Assembly (NCBI RefSeq): GCF_002904295.1
Contig: NZ_PPHG01000005.1
Location: 94,078 to 158,077, forward strand
Direction: 5' to 3'
Length of the DNA stretch: 64,000 nucleotides
Source of the DNA: Amycolatopsis sp. CA-128772
GTDB lineage: Bacteria; Actinomycetota; Actinomycetes; Mycobacteriales; Pseudonocardiaceae
Made by a program: the position numbers and the translations under genes. Positions within the stretch are counted from its first letter, which is position 1, and each line of letters opens with the position of its first letter. The notes under the pieces were generated by a model that did not search any database, was not told the DNA's origin, and saw only the letters and a program-made list of their open reading frames with translations. Of the stretch, positions 42,300 through 50,615 are shown one piece after another.

Positions 42300-43164
42300 A
42301 CCGCTCCCGATCGTCCGGCTGCGGCACTGGGGCCGCTGGGTCGCCGCCGCGATCATCCTGGCCCTGCTCGTCCTGCTGGGCATCGCCCTCGGCAACGCGC
42401 AGATCGCGTGGAGCCAGGTCCCGGACTTCGTCTTCTTCAAGGTGATGGCGACCGGCCTGCTCAACACCGTCGTGCTCGCCGTGCTGTCCCAAGCGGTCGC
42501 GATCGTGCTGGGCATCGTCATCGCCCTGCTGCGCCGCAGTGCCAACCCGGTCGCGCGGTGGTTCGCCGCCGGCTACATCTGGATCTTCCGCGGCCTGCCC
42601 GTGCTGCTCCAGATCCTGCTCTGGTACAACCTGGCGCTCGTCTTCCCGGTGATCGACATCCCGTTCCTGGTCCACGCGCAGACGAACGTGCTGATCAGCG
42701 CGTTCACCGCCGCGTTCCTCGGCCTGGCGCTCAACGAAAGCGCGTACATGGCCGAAATCGTCCGAGCGGGCCTGAACAGCGTCGACAGCGGGCAGACCGA
42801 GGCGGCCAAGTCGATCGGCATGACGCCGGCCGCGACGCTGCGCCGGGTCGTGCTGCCGCAGGCCATGCGCGTGATCATCCCGCCGACCGGCAACGACTTC
42901 ATCAACATGCTCAAGGGCACGTCGATGGCGTCGGTGATCGGCGTGACCGAGCTGATCCACGCGGCCAACAACATCTCGTCCAACAACCTCCTGGTGATGG
43001 AGACGCTGCTGGCCGCGGCCGTCTGGTACATGGTCGTGGTGACCGTCGCCGGTGTCGGCCAGCACTACCTGGAACGCGCGTTCGGGCAGGCCGACCGCGG
43101 GCCGCTGTCCCGCGCCGGCAAGGCCCTGCGCGGCGTGCCGCTGGTGAGGAGTGCCCGTGTCTGA
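42286..43164 (+). CDS. Amino-acid ABC transporter permease (HisM family)
   Basis: 292 residues. Several transmembrane helices (WVAAAIILALLVLLGIALGN, TVVLAVLSQAVAIVLGIVIA) and the EAA loop LNSVDSGQTEAAKSIGMTPA identify a family-3 amino-acid permease; the signature GLALNESAYMAEIVRAGL also matches. It carries the substrate through the membrane. A single permease gene implies a homodimer. The next gene, the ATPase, begins within its last codons. Confidence 0.93.
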   Translation: MAAPEPLPIVRLRHWGRWVAAAIILALLVLLGIALGNAQIAWSQVPDFVFFKVMATGLLNTVVLAVLSQAVAIVLGIVIALLRRSANPVARWFAAGYIWIFRGLPVLLQILLWYNLALVFPVIDIPFLVHAQTNVLISAFTAAFLGLALNESAYMAEIVRAGLNSVDSGQTEAAKSIGMTPAATLRRVVLPQAMRVIIPPTGNDFINMLKGTSMASVIGVTELIHAANNISSNNLLVMETLLAAAVWYMVVVTVAGVGQHYLERAFGQADRGPLSRAGKALRGVPLVRSARV

Positions 43165-43924
43165 ACCCCTGCTGCGTGCCGTCGGCGTCCGGAAGTCCTA
43201 CGGCCACACCGAAGTCCTCGGCGGCATCGACCTCGAAGTCCACAAGGGACAGGTCGTCTGCCTGCTGGGCCCGTCCGGGGCCGGGAAGAGCACGTTCCTG
43301 CGCTGCATCAACCACCTCGAAACCATCGACGCCGGCCAGATCTGGGTCGACGGCGAGCCCATCGGCTTCCGGCAGCGCGGCGGCAAGCTGTACGAGCTGC
43401 GCGAACGCGAGGTGGCGCGCCAGCGGCGTGACATCGGCATGGTGTTCCAGCGGTTCAACCTGTTCGCGCACCGGACGGCTCTCGAGAACGTCGTCGAGGG
43501 CCCGATCCGGGTGCTCGGAATCAAACCGGACGACGCCCGCAAGCAGGGCCTCGACCTGCTCGATCGCGTCGGGCTCGTGCACCGCGCCGACGCCTACCCG
43601 GCGCAGCTGTCCGGCGGGCAGCAGCAACGCGTCGCGATCGCGCGGTCACTGGCGATGAAACCGAAGCTGATGCTGTTCGACGAGCCGACGTCCGCGCTCG
43701 ACCCGGAGCTGGTCGGCGAGGTCCTGGAAGTGATGAGTACCTTGGCGGGGGAGGGGATGACGATGGTCGTCGTGACGCACGAGATGAGCTTCGCCGCGGA
43801 GGCCGCCGACGAGGTGGTCTTCCTGGCCGACGGCGGCGTCGTCGAGACCGGGCCGCCGTCGGAGGTGCTGAGCGCGCCGAAGCACGAACGCACCCGGCAG
43901 TTCCTGGCGAGGATCCTCGCGTGA
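43157..43924 (+). CDS. Amino-acid ABC transporter ATP-binding protein (GlnQ family)
   Basis: 255 residues from GTG at 43157, spaced 5 bases from GAGGAG; GTG at 43151 is an alternative. Walker A is LLGPSGAGKSTFL, Q-loop VFQRFNLFAH, signature LSGGQQQRVAIARSL, Walker B LMLFDEPTSALD and the H-loop VVVTHEMSFA. It powers the import system encoded upstream. The stop overlaps the GTG of the following fusion gene by 4 nt, so that protein is made with the transporter. Confidence 0.95.
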   Translation: MSEPLLRAVGVRKSYGHTEVLGGIDLEVHKGQVVCLLGPSGAGKSTFLRCINHLETIDAGQIWVDGEPIGFRQRGGKLYELREREVARQRRDIGMVFQRFNLFAHRTALENVVEGPIRVLGIKPDDARKQGLDLLDRVGLVHRADAYPAQLSGGQQQRVAIARSLAMKPKLMLFDEPTSALDPELVGEVLEVMSTLAGEGMTMVVVTHEMSFAAEAADEVVFLADGGVVETGPPSEVLSAPKHERTRQFLARILA

Positions 43925-45639
43925 CGCGGATTTCGCCGCGGTACCTGCTCCAGTTCGACGAGCCCGCCGGTTACCTCGACTTCGCGCGCTTCGGGCCGCC
44001 CTCGCACGCGGTGCTCGACACGACGGCCGCCCTGCTCGACCAGGCCACCACGGCCGGGCCGTCCACAGTGGACGAACTGATGCGGCAGGAGGTCCGGGCC
44101 AAGGCCGCCGCGGCGCGGCTGTCCGGTTCGGACACCGACCACACCGTGCTGCTGCCGCACACCAGCCTCGGGCTGTTCCAGGCCGCGTTCCACAGCAGCG
44201 GCGAGGTGCTCGTCTCGGCGGCGGAATTCCCGGCCAACACCTACCCGTGGGCCCGTGCCGAGCAGGCCGGTCGCCTCCGCGTCCGCCGGCTGGCCAGCGG
44301 TTACGTCACGCCGGAGCGGGTGGCGGAGTGCTTGACGCCGGAGATCACGACGGTCAGCGTCAGCGCGGTCGACTTCCGCACCGGTCACCGCGCCGACCTC
44401 GCCGCGTTGCGTGACGCCGTCGGTGACCGGCTGCTGGTCGTCGACGGCATCCAGGGCTTCGGCGTCGTCGACGAGCCGTGGGAGGTTGCCGACGTTCTGG
44501 TCGTCGGCGGCCAGAAGTGGCTGCGCGCGGGCTGGGGCACCGGTTTCGCGGTGCTGTCCGACCGCGCCCTGGAGCGGATGGACCCGGTGCTGTCCGGCTG
44601 GACCGGCGCCCGCGACCCCGGCCTGTTCGACGACGAGATCCACCCGCCGGACGGCACCGCCCAGGCGTGGTCGATCTCCAACCTCAGCCCGATCACCTCC
44701 GGCGCCTTCGCCGAGGCCCTCGAGCTGGTCGAGGACGCCGGGGTCGGCGCCATCGCGGCGCGGATCGCCGAGCGGCTGGGCTCCTTCGAGGAGGTCCTGG
44801 CGTCCTGCGGCGCCGAAGTCGTCTCGGCGACCGGGCGGCGGGCCGGGATCCTCGCGTTCACCCTGCCCGGCCACCCCGCCGAGCAGGTCGGCGCGGCACT
44901 GGCCAACGCCGGGATCGCGGCGACCGTCCGGCCCGAGCACGTCCGGTTGTCGCCGCACGCGTCGACGCCGGCGGCGGCCGCGGACCTGCTCCGGGAGGCG
45001 CTGGAGACCCTGACGCGGCCTCGCGAACCGCTGGTCGTCCCGGCCGCGGGCGCGACGACGCACGAGGTGCTCACCGCGCTGGTCCCGGCGATCCCGGGGC
45101 TCGCGGCGATGCTCGGCCCGGGCAACGAGGTCCTGCTGCACGACCTGAGCCGGCTGCCGGACTCGATCGTCGCCATCGCCGGCGACCTCACCGGCCGCAG
45201 CGTCGGCGGCCCGATGACCGACCTGCTGCTCGGCCTGGTCCGCCGCGGCACCACCCAGGACCTGACGAACTACCGCACGCACGGCCCGGACGGCCGGGCG
45301 ATCCGCTCGTCGACGTTGTTCCTGCGGGACGCCGACGGCGTGGCGGTCGGCTGCCTGTGCGTCAACAGCGTCGACACGGCCGCGTCCCCTGGCGGCAACG
45401 GCGAGCCGGAGACGTTCCCGCCGGACGTCGACAGCCTGCAGCGGTTCCTGGTGGACCGGGCGGTGACGAAGGCGGGCATCCCGGTGGACCTGATGAAGAA
45501 GCGCCACAAGGCGGCCGTCGTGCGCGAACTCGACGAAGCCGGCTATTTCCTCATCAAGGACGCGGTCGACCACCTGGCCGGGCGTCTCGACGTCACCCGG
45601 TACACGATCTACAACTACCTCAACGAAATCCGCGCCTGA
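43921..45639 (+). CDS. PLP-dependent aminotransferase-fold enzyme fused to YheO-type DNA-binding regulator
   Basis: 572 residues. Residues 1-~370 are a fold-type I, class V aminotransferase (cysteine desulfurase/kynureninase group): HTVLLPHTSLGLFQAAFHSS, LLVVDGIQGFGVVDEPWEVA and the PLP lysine K199 in VGGQKWLRAGWGTG. Residues ~380-500 are a YheO-type PAS-like domain (IPGLAAMLGPGNEVLLHDLS, GRSVGGPMTDLLLGLVR). Residues ~505-572 form its helix-turn-helix (KAAVVRELDEAGYFLIKDAV, LDVTRYTIYNYLNEIR). It closes the amino-acid importer operon with a 4-nt overlap. It probably both processes and reports the imported compound, repressing or activating through the upstream palindromes. Confidence 0.85.
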   Translation: MTRISPRYLLQFDEPAGYLDFARFGPPSHAVLDTTAALLDQATTAGPSTVDELMRQEVRAKAAAARLSGSDTDHTVLLPHTSLGLFQAAFHSSGEVLVSAAEFPANTYPWARAEQAGRLRVRRLASGYVTPERVAECLTPEITTVSVSAVDFRTGHRADLAALRDAVGDRLLVVDGIQGFGVVDEPWEVADVLVVGGQKWLRAGWGTGFAVLSDRALERMDPVLSGWTGARDPGLFDDEIHPPDGTAQAWSISNLSPITSGAFAEALELVEDAGVGAIAARIAERLGSFEEVLASCGAEVVSATGRRAGILAFTLPGHPAEQVGAALANAGIAATVRPEHVRLSPHASTPAAAADLLREALETLTRPREPLVVPAAGATTHEVLTALVPAIPGLAAMLGPGNEVLLHDLSRLPDSIVAIAGDLTGRSVGGPMTDLLLGLVRRGTTQDLTNYRTHGPDGRAIRSSTLFLRDADGVAVGCLCVNSVDTAASPGGNGEPETFPPDVDSLQRFLVDRAVTKAGIPVDLMKKRHKAAVVRELDEAGYFLIKDAVDHLAGRLDVTRYTIYNYLNEIRA

Positions 45640-45652
45640 CGCTGTCGCGTTC

Positions 45653-45696
45653 GCGGCGTGTGCCGGAGCCGGTCGAACGGCTCCGGCACACGCCGC
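45653..45696. terminator. Bidirectional terminator between convergent genes
   Basis: GCGGCGTGTGCCGGAGCC and GGCTCCGGCACACGCCGC form a perfect 18-bp stem with an 8-base loop, centred between the stops of the fusion gene and the glycosyltransferase gene. Confidence 0.82.
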
Positions 45697-45707
45697 AATC
45701 CCGGCGG

Positions 45708-46877
45708 CTACAGATAGGACTCCACGGCGTCCGCGGCGAAGGAAACTCCGCCGTGGCCGCGGATCTCCGCCTTCAACTCGGCCAGCCGCGAAGCCACCGA
45801 AGCCGACGAAGACACCTCCTCGACCGCCTCGCGCAGCGACGTGGCCGTCACCGACTTCGCGGGCAGGTGCTTGCCGACGCCGAGCGCCACGAGCTGGGCC
45901 GCGTTCCCGAACTGGTCCGCGGCCTGGGGGATCGCCACCGTCGGCACCCCGAACCACAGCGCTTCCGTGGCCCCGCCCATTCCCGCGTGGGTGATGAACG
46001 CCGACGCCGCCTCCAGCACGGCCAGCTGCGGCACGCTCTCGTGCACCTCCACCGAGTCCGGCAGCGGACCCAGATCCGACGGCGAAACGTGCTTCCCGAT
46101 CGACATCACGACATGCCAGTCCGGCGCGAACGCCGATACACACGCCCGATACACCGGAAGCTGGTCGGTGAACGCCGTCCCGAACGACACGAGCAGCACC
46201 GGGCGCCCCGAAGCCGGCGGCGTCCACGAGCGGTCGGCCAGCCGCGCCGGATCGAGGCACGGCCCGACGAACCGCACGTGCGGGCCCACCCGCTCGGCCT
46301 GCGGCTGCATCGCCCGCGGGATCAGCGAAAGCACCCGCGCCGGATGCCCGAGCCACTCCCACGGGTCGGCCGTGACGCCGTGCGCCGCCAGCCAGCGCGA
46401 CAACGTGGCCGCGTAGTCCACACCGGACGGTGACGCCTTGATCGGCGCCATCACCTCGGCCATGTCCTCGTCGTAGCCCTCCCAGGCCACCAGCGTCGGC
46501 GACAGCTGCACCGCGGGCACGCCGTACCGCGCGGCCAGCAGGGGCGCGCCCAGGCCGCCGATGTCGTACAGCACCAGGTCCGGCCGGTCGTCGTCGAACC
46601 GCGAGGTCAGCAGCGGGTGGATCGCGATCGCCTCGTCGAGGAAGACGCGCATCGCGGCCGCCGGCTCCTCGGGCCACACCGCCGCCTCGCCGAGCGGGAA
46701 CGTCGTCGGGTGCTCGAGGACCTCCGCGCCGGTCGGCGCGACCAGCGAGGCCAGTGGCGCGCCGACGACGTAGGACACCCGGTGCCCGCGACGGACCAGC
46801 TCGCCGACCACGCCCAGCGACGGGTAGATGTGGCTCGGCGCGGTGCAGCCGACCATGACTATGTGTTTGCGCAGCAT
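45708..46877 (-). CDS. Macrolide-type glycosyltransferase (GT1, MGT family)
   Basis: 389 residues. The N-terminal acceptor domain opens IVMVGCTAPSHIYPSLGVVG. The C-terminal nucleotide-sugar domain carries VLLVSFGTAFTD and the GT1 signature FITHAGMGGATEALWFGVPT, VAIPQAADQFGNA. MGT-family enzymes transfer glucose or another sugar from UDP-sugar to macrolides and can inactivate them; others decorate natural products. No biosynthetic genes are nearby, favouring a resistance/detoxification role. The start ATG has an AAGGAG ribosome site. A leader ORF and inverted repeat lie in the 120 bases upstream, suggesting inducible expression. Confidence 0.88.
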   Translation of the reverse strand: MLRKHIVMVGCTAPSHIYPSLGVVGELVRRGHRVSYVVGAPLASLVAPTGAEVLEHPTTFPLGEAAVWPEEPAAAMRVFLDEAIAIHPLLTSRFDDDRPDLVLYDIGGLGAPLLAARYGVPAVQLSPTLVAWEGYDEDMAEVMAPIKASPSGVDYAATLSRWLAAHGVTADPWEWLGHPARVLSLIPRAMQPQAERVGPHVRFVGPCLDPARLADRSWTPPASGRPVLLVSFGTAFTDQLPVYRACVSAFAPDWHVVMSIGKHVSPSDLGPLPDSVEVHESVPQLAVLEAASAFITHAGMGGATEALWFGVPTVAIPQAADQFGNAAQLVALGVGKHLPAKSVTATSLREAVEEVSSSASVASRLAELKAEIRGHGGVSFAADAVESYL

Positions 46878-46903
46878 GGTGCTCCTTCAAGGAACGAAAG
46901 AAC

Positions 46904-46964
46904 AGACGGCGCGCAGGTGAAGGGACCCTCCCGATCGGCGGGGAGCCCGGCGGTCACGCCGTCT
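46904..46964 (-). promoter_or_regulatory. Attenuator-like inverted repeat before the glycosyltransferase gene
   Basis: In the transcript AGACGGCG (starting at the leader ORF stop) pairs with CGCCGTCT 45 bases later, followed by GTTCTTTCGTTC. Inside the loop a competing CTCCC/GGGAG stem can form. The outer stem begins immediately at the leader stop codon, so a ribosome paused in the leader would disrupt it. Confidence 0.55.
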
Positions 46965-46996
46965 CAGACGAGGCGGGGCCGGATGTAGAAGATCAT
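46964..46996 (-). CDS. Ten-codon leader peptide MIFYIRPRLV
   Basis: A short ORF, ATG at 46996 and TGA ending at 46964, 87 bases before the glycosyltransferase start. The peptide contains R-P-R, the Arg-X-Arg (+X+) type at which macrolide-bound ribosomes stall in known leader peptides. There is no ribosome-binding site. However, a TACGGT (-10 type TANNNT) at 47004-47009 would start transcription at or one base before this ATG, giving a leaderless message as is frequent in actinobacteria. I infer this ORF from position and content; translation is unproven. Confidence 0.5.
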   Translation of the reverse strand: MIFYIRPRLV

Positions 46997-47150
46997 GGAA
47001 CCGACCGTACGGGATCCCGGATCGCCCCCGCCACCCGATTTCCACCTTTCGTAGGGCATTCGCGGGCCCGCACCCGTTTGACCGTCCCGCCGGGCCCCCG
47101 CCGGGTCTAAGGTTTCCCCGCCCGAAGTCGCAGGGGAAAGGGAGAAAACA

Positions 47151-48731
47151 GTGAGACGTGCCGTTATGGCCACGGTGGTGGCCGCCGCGACGGCGTCCGC
47201 GCTCGTGGCCGCGCCCGCCGCGAACGCCGCGCCGGCCGCACCCGGGGGACAGGCGTCGATCGCCTGGGGTGCGTGCACCGACCCGACGCTGGTCGCCGCC
47301 GGCGCCGAATGCGGATACCTCAGCGTGCCGCTCGACTACCGCCGGCCCGGAGGGGAGCAGATCCAGCTCGCCGTCAGCCGCGTCAAGCACAAGGTGCCCG
47401 ACGCGCAGTACCAGGGCGTCATGCTGACCAACCCCGGTGGCCCCGGCGGGTCCGGCCTGCTGCTGGCCACCCGCGGCCCGCGCGTGCCCAACCACGCCGG
47501 CGACGCCTACGACTGGATCGGCTTCGACCCGCGCGGCGTCGGCTCCAGCAAGCCCGCGCTGTCGTGCGACCCGAACTACATGGACTACAACCGGCCGCAG
47601 TACGTGCCGTTCACCCCGCAGCTGGAGAAGACCTGGCTGAGCCGCTCCAAGGGGTACGCCGAAGCGTGCGCGAAGAACAACTCGCGCGCGCTGCTGGAGA
47701 ACATGAAGACGACCGACACGGTCCAGGACATGGACTCCATCCGCAAGGCGCTCGGCCAGAAGCAGCTCAACTTCTACGGCTACTCCTACGGCACCTACCT
47801 CGGCCAGGTGTACGGCTCGCTGTTCCCGCAGAACGTCCGACGGATGGTGCTCGACTCCACGGTCGACCCGCGCGGCGTCTGGTACGGCGACAACCTCAAC
47901 CAGGACATCGCGTTCGACAAGAACATCCTGATCTGGTTCGGCTGGGTCGCCCAGCACGACGACGTCTACCACCTCGGCAAGACCCAGGCCGCGGTGCAGC
48001 GGGTGGTCAACGAGCAGTTGCTCAAGACGCAGTTCAACCCGGCCGGCGGGGTGATCGGGCCGGACGAGATCCTCGACGTCATCCAGCAGGCCGGTTACTA
48101 CCAGTTGCGGTGGACGCTGCTCGGCGACGCGCTGTCCCGGTTCGTCAACCAGGGTGACTGGCAGAACTGGAAGACCCTGTTCGAGGCGTTCGGCGGCCGC
48201 GGCGACGACAACGGCTACGCGGTGTACCTCGCCGTGCAGTGTTCCGACGTCCAGTGGCCGGCCAGTTGGAACCAGTGGAAGCGCGACAACTGGCGGACCT
48301 TCGCCCAGGCGCCGTACTTCACCTGGCAGAACGCCTGGTTCAACGCGCCCTGCCTGTACTGGCCCGCGAAAGCCGGGAAGCCGGCCAAGATCGACGGGCG
48401 GGGCGTGCAGAGCGTCCTGATGATCGACGAGACGCTCGACGCGGCGACGCCGTTCGAAGGCAGCCTCGAGGTCCGCAGCCGGTTCCCGGGCGCTTCGCTG
48501 ATCGCGGAGCCGGGCGGCACGAGCCACGCGATCACCCCGCGGGGCAACGCGTGCGTCGACACCAAGATCGCCGACTACCTGGCGACGGGCGCGCTCCCGG
48601 CCCGCAAGCCGGGCCGCACGGCCGACGTCGAGTGCGCCCCGCTGCCGCAGCCGACGCCGCCGGCGCCGACGGCCGCCAAGGCCGGCGTCGCGGCGACGCA
48701 GGGCATGGTCGCCGGGCGCTTCGCCGGCTGA
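47151..48731 (+). CDS. Secreted S33-family aminopeptidase (alpha/beta hydrolase)
   Basis: 526 residues from GTG at 47151. A Sec signal peptide (AVMATVVAAATASALVAAPA, cleavage near ANA-AP) is followed by an alpha/beta hydrolase of the streptomycete tripeptidyl aminopeptidase group. Features are LTNPGGPGGSG (oxyanion), DWIGFDPRGVGSS, the nucleophile NFYGYSYGTYLGQVYG, a late Asp in MIDETLDAATPFEG and His in GTSHAI. Members release N-terminal peptides from secreted proteins or nutrients. It is divergent from the glycosyltransferase; the start follows GGGAGAAAACA. A repeat-type hairpin lies 18 bases after the stop. Confidence 0.9.
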   Translation: MRRAVMATVVAAATASALVAAPAANAAPAAPGGQASIAWGACTDPTLVAAGAECGYLSVPLDYRRPGGEQIQLAVSRVKHKVPDAQYQGVMLTNPGGPGGSGLLLATRGPRVPNHAGDAYDWIGFDPRGVGSSKPALSCDPNYMDYNRPQYVPFTPQLEKTWLSRSKGYAEACAKNNSRALLENMKTTDTVQDMDSIRKALGQKQLNFYGYSYGTYLGQVYGSLFPQNVRRMVLDSTVDPRGVWYGDNLNQDIAFDKNILIWFGWVAQHDDVYHLGKTQAAVQRVVNEQLLKTQFNPAGGVIGPDEILDVIQQAGYYQLRWTLLGDALSRFVNQGDWQNWKTLFEAFGGRGDDNGYAVYLAVQCSDVQWPASWNQWKRDNWRTFAQAPYFTWQNAWFNAPCLYWPAKAGKPAKIDGRGVQSVLMIDETLDAATPFEGSLEVRSRFPGASLIAEPGGTSHAITPRGNACVDTKIADYLATGALPARKPGRTADVECAPLPQPTPPAPTAAKAGVAATQGMVAGRFAG

Positions 48732-48748
48732 CCTGCGCAACCGCCCCA

Positions 48749-48835
48749 AGCGCCCCAATGTGGCGTTCGGTGCGTCAGATGCACCCAATGTGGCGTTCGG
48801 TGCGTTGGACGCAACCAACGCCACATTGGGGCGCT
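48749..48835. repeat. Palindromic repeat element, 2 x 30-bp unit in a hairpin
   Basis: Arms AGCGCCCCAATGTGGCGTT and AACGCCACATTGGGGCGCT are perfectly complementary over 19 bp. Between them the 30-bp unit beginning CAATGTGGCGTTCGGTGCGT is present twice in direct orientation. The same element, with three units, is at 52854-52970. It probably works as a terminator but is clearly a dispersed repeat. Confidence 0.9.
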
Positions 48836-48872
48836 CGTGCTTTCCGGCACCGGGGACTTTGATTGCGCGTGG

Positions 48873-48914
48873 ACTTTGTGTTACAAAGTGCGTAGCAACT
48901 TTGCGATACAAAGT
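48873..48914. promoter_or_regulatory. Twin operators upstream of the ABC exporter operon
   Basis: ACTTTGTGTTACAAAGT (48873-48889) and ACTTTGCGATACAAAGT (48898-48914) are two copies of ACTTTG-N5-ACAAAGT, centres 25 bp apart. They sit right before the AAAGGAGG ribosome site of the exporter ATPase gene. The winged-helix regulator encoded last in this operon is the likely ligand. Confidence 0.75.
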
Positions 48915-48932
48915 CTACGAAAGGAGGACGCC

Positions 48933-49832
48933 ATGACTGGGGGACCGGCGTTCGCACTCCACGGCCTCACCAAACGGTTCGGGCCGGTCACGGCGGTCGG
49001 CGGGGTGACCGTCGAGGTCGCGCGCGGCGAGGTCGTCGCGCTGCTCGGGCCGAACGGCGCGGGCAAGTCGACCACCGTCGACATGCTGCTCGGCCTGACC
49101 AAACCGGACGCGGGGGAGGTCACCGTCGCGGGCGGGCGCCCGCAGGACGCCGTCGACCGCGGGCTCGTCGGCGCGATGATGCAGAACGGCGCGCTGCTGC
49201 CGGACGTCACCGTCGGCGAGATCGTCGGCCTGGTCGTCTCGACGCACCGGAATCCGCTGCCCGCGGAGGAGGTGATCGCCCGCGCCGGCCTGGAAAAGCT
49301 CGTCAAACGCCGCTGCGGCAAGCTGTCCGGCGGGGAACGGCAGCGCGTCCGGTTCGCGCTCGCGCTGGCCGGCGACCCGCAGCTGCTCGTGCTCGACGAG
49401 CCCACCGCGGCAATGGACGTCGACGGCAGGCGGGCGTTCTGGGCGGCCATCCGCGGGTACGCCGCCGGCGGCCGGACCGTCCTGTTCGCGACGCACTACC
49501 TCGCCGAAGCCGAGGACTACGCCGACCGCGTGGTGCTGATGCGCCACGGCGCCGTCGTCGCCGACGGCCCGGTCGCCGAGGTCCGGGCCGCGGTGTCCGG
49601 CCGGGTGCTCAAGGCCGTCGTCCCGGACGCCACCGAGGCGGATCTGGCACGCCTGCCGGGCGTGACGAGCGTGCAGCTGCGCGCCGGCCGCGCCGAGCTG
49701 GCCTGCGACGACTCCGACGCCGCCATCCGCGCCCTGCTCGTGGCGCACCCGGCCGCGGCCGACATCGAAATCACCGCGCTGGGCCTGGAAGAAGCCTTCC
49801 TGGCGCTGACCGCCGAGGAGGCCGCCGCGTGA
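48933..49832 (+). CDS. ABC exporter ATP-binding protein
   Basis: 299 residues from ATG at 48933 after AAAGGAGG. Walker A is LLGPNGAGKSTTVDMLLG, signature KLSGGERQRVRFALAL, Walker B LLVLDEPTAAMD and the switch FATHYLAEA. The C-terminal ~80 residues resemble the extension of drug/daunorubicin-type (CcmA/DrrA-like) ATPases. It drives the permease encoded immediately downstream, which overlaps by 4 nt. Expression is probably controlled through the twin ACTTTG palindromes. Confidence 0.92.
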   Translation: MTGGPAFALHGLTKRFGPVTAVGGVTVEVARGEVVALLGPNGAGKSTTVDMLLGLTKPDAGEVTVAGGRPQDAVDRGLVGAMMQNGALLPDVTVGEIVGLVVSTHRNPLPAEEVIARAGLEKLVKRRCGKLSGGERQRVRFALALAGDPQLLVLDEPTAAMDVDGRRAFWAAIRGYAAGGRTVLFATHYLAEAEDYADRVVLMRHGAVVADGPVAEVRAAVSGRVLKAVVPDATEADLARLPGVTSVQLRAGRAELACDDSDAAIRALLVAHPAAADIEITALGLEEAFLALTAEEAAA

Positions 49833-50560
49833 ACACCACGTACCTGACCCTGGAGATCAAGCGGATCGTCCGCAGTCCCCAGTTCACCCTCTTCACCATC
49901 GGCATGCCGGTCGCGATGTACCTGCTCTTCGGCGCCATCTTCGGCGACTACGTCCTGGACACCGGCATGCACTCGAGCACCCAGACGATGATCGGCATGG
50001 CCGCCTACGGCGCCAGCAGCGGCGCGTTGTTCACCGGCACGCGAGTGGCGCAGGAACGCACCGACGGCTGGCAGCGGCAGCTGCGGCTCACCCCGATGCG
50101 CGGTCCCGGCTACCTGGCCGTCAAGGTCGCGTCGGCGATGGCCGTCGCCCTGCCGGTGCTGGTGGCGATCTTCTTCGTCGGCTTCCTGCGCGGCGAACCG
50201 CTCACCGCGGCCCAGTGGGGCACGCAGCTGGTCTTCCTGTGGGCGGCCACCCTGCCGTTCGCCGTGCTCGGGCTGGCCATCGGCCTGTTCGGGAAGGGCG
50301 ACACGGTCGGCGCGGTCACCGGCGCCCTGATGATGCCGCTCGGCATGCTCGGCGGCCTGTGGATCCCGCTGGAGATCCTGCCCGGCTGGATGTCGACGCT
50401 GGCGCACTTCCTGCCGACCTACTGGCTTCGCCGGGTCGGCCTCGACCCGCTGACGCACGCCTCCGGCACGTGGGTGGCGGCGCTGGTGCTGGCCGGCTGG
50501 CTGCTCGTCCCGGCGCTCGTCGTGATGCGCCGGTTCCGGCTGGACACGGCCCGGTTGTGA
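49829..50560 (+). CDS. ABC-2 type exporter permease
   Basis: 243 residues with six hydrophobic segments and ABC-2 features: IVRSPQFTLFTIGMPVAMYL near the start, FTGTRVAQERTDGWQRQLRL (the conserved E-R-x-G-x-x-R-x-L motif) and GLWIPLEILPGWMSTLAHFL. It forms the membrane part of the exporter with the ATPase encoded before it. Substrate could be a lipid, peptide or drug. Confidence 0.9.
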   Translation: MNTTYLTLEIKRIVRSPQFTLFTIGMPVAMYLLFGAIFGDYVLDTGMHSSTQTMIGMAAYGASSGALFTGTRVAQERTDGWQRQLRLTPMRGPGYLAVKVASAMAVALPVLVAIFFVGFLRGEPLTAAQWGTQLVFLWAATLPFAVLGLAIGLFGKGDTVGAVTGALMMPLGMLGGLWIPLEILPGWMSTLAHFLPTYWLRRVGLDPLTHASGTWVAALVLAGWLLVPALVVMRRFRLDTARL

Positions 50561-50615
50561 ATGCGTGTTAGCTTCCGTGCAGATGAGGGAGCTGCACGGG
50601 AGAGGGGCGAACCAG

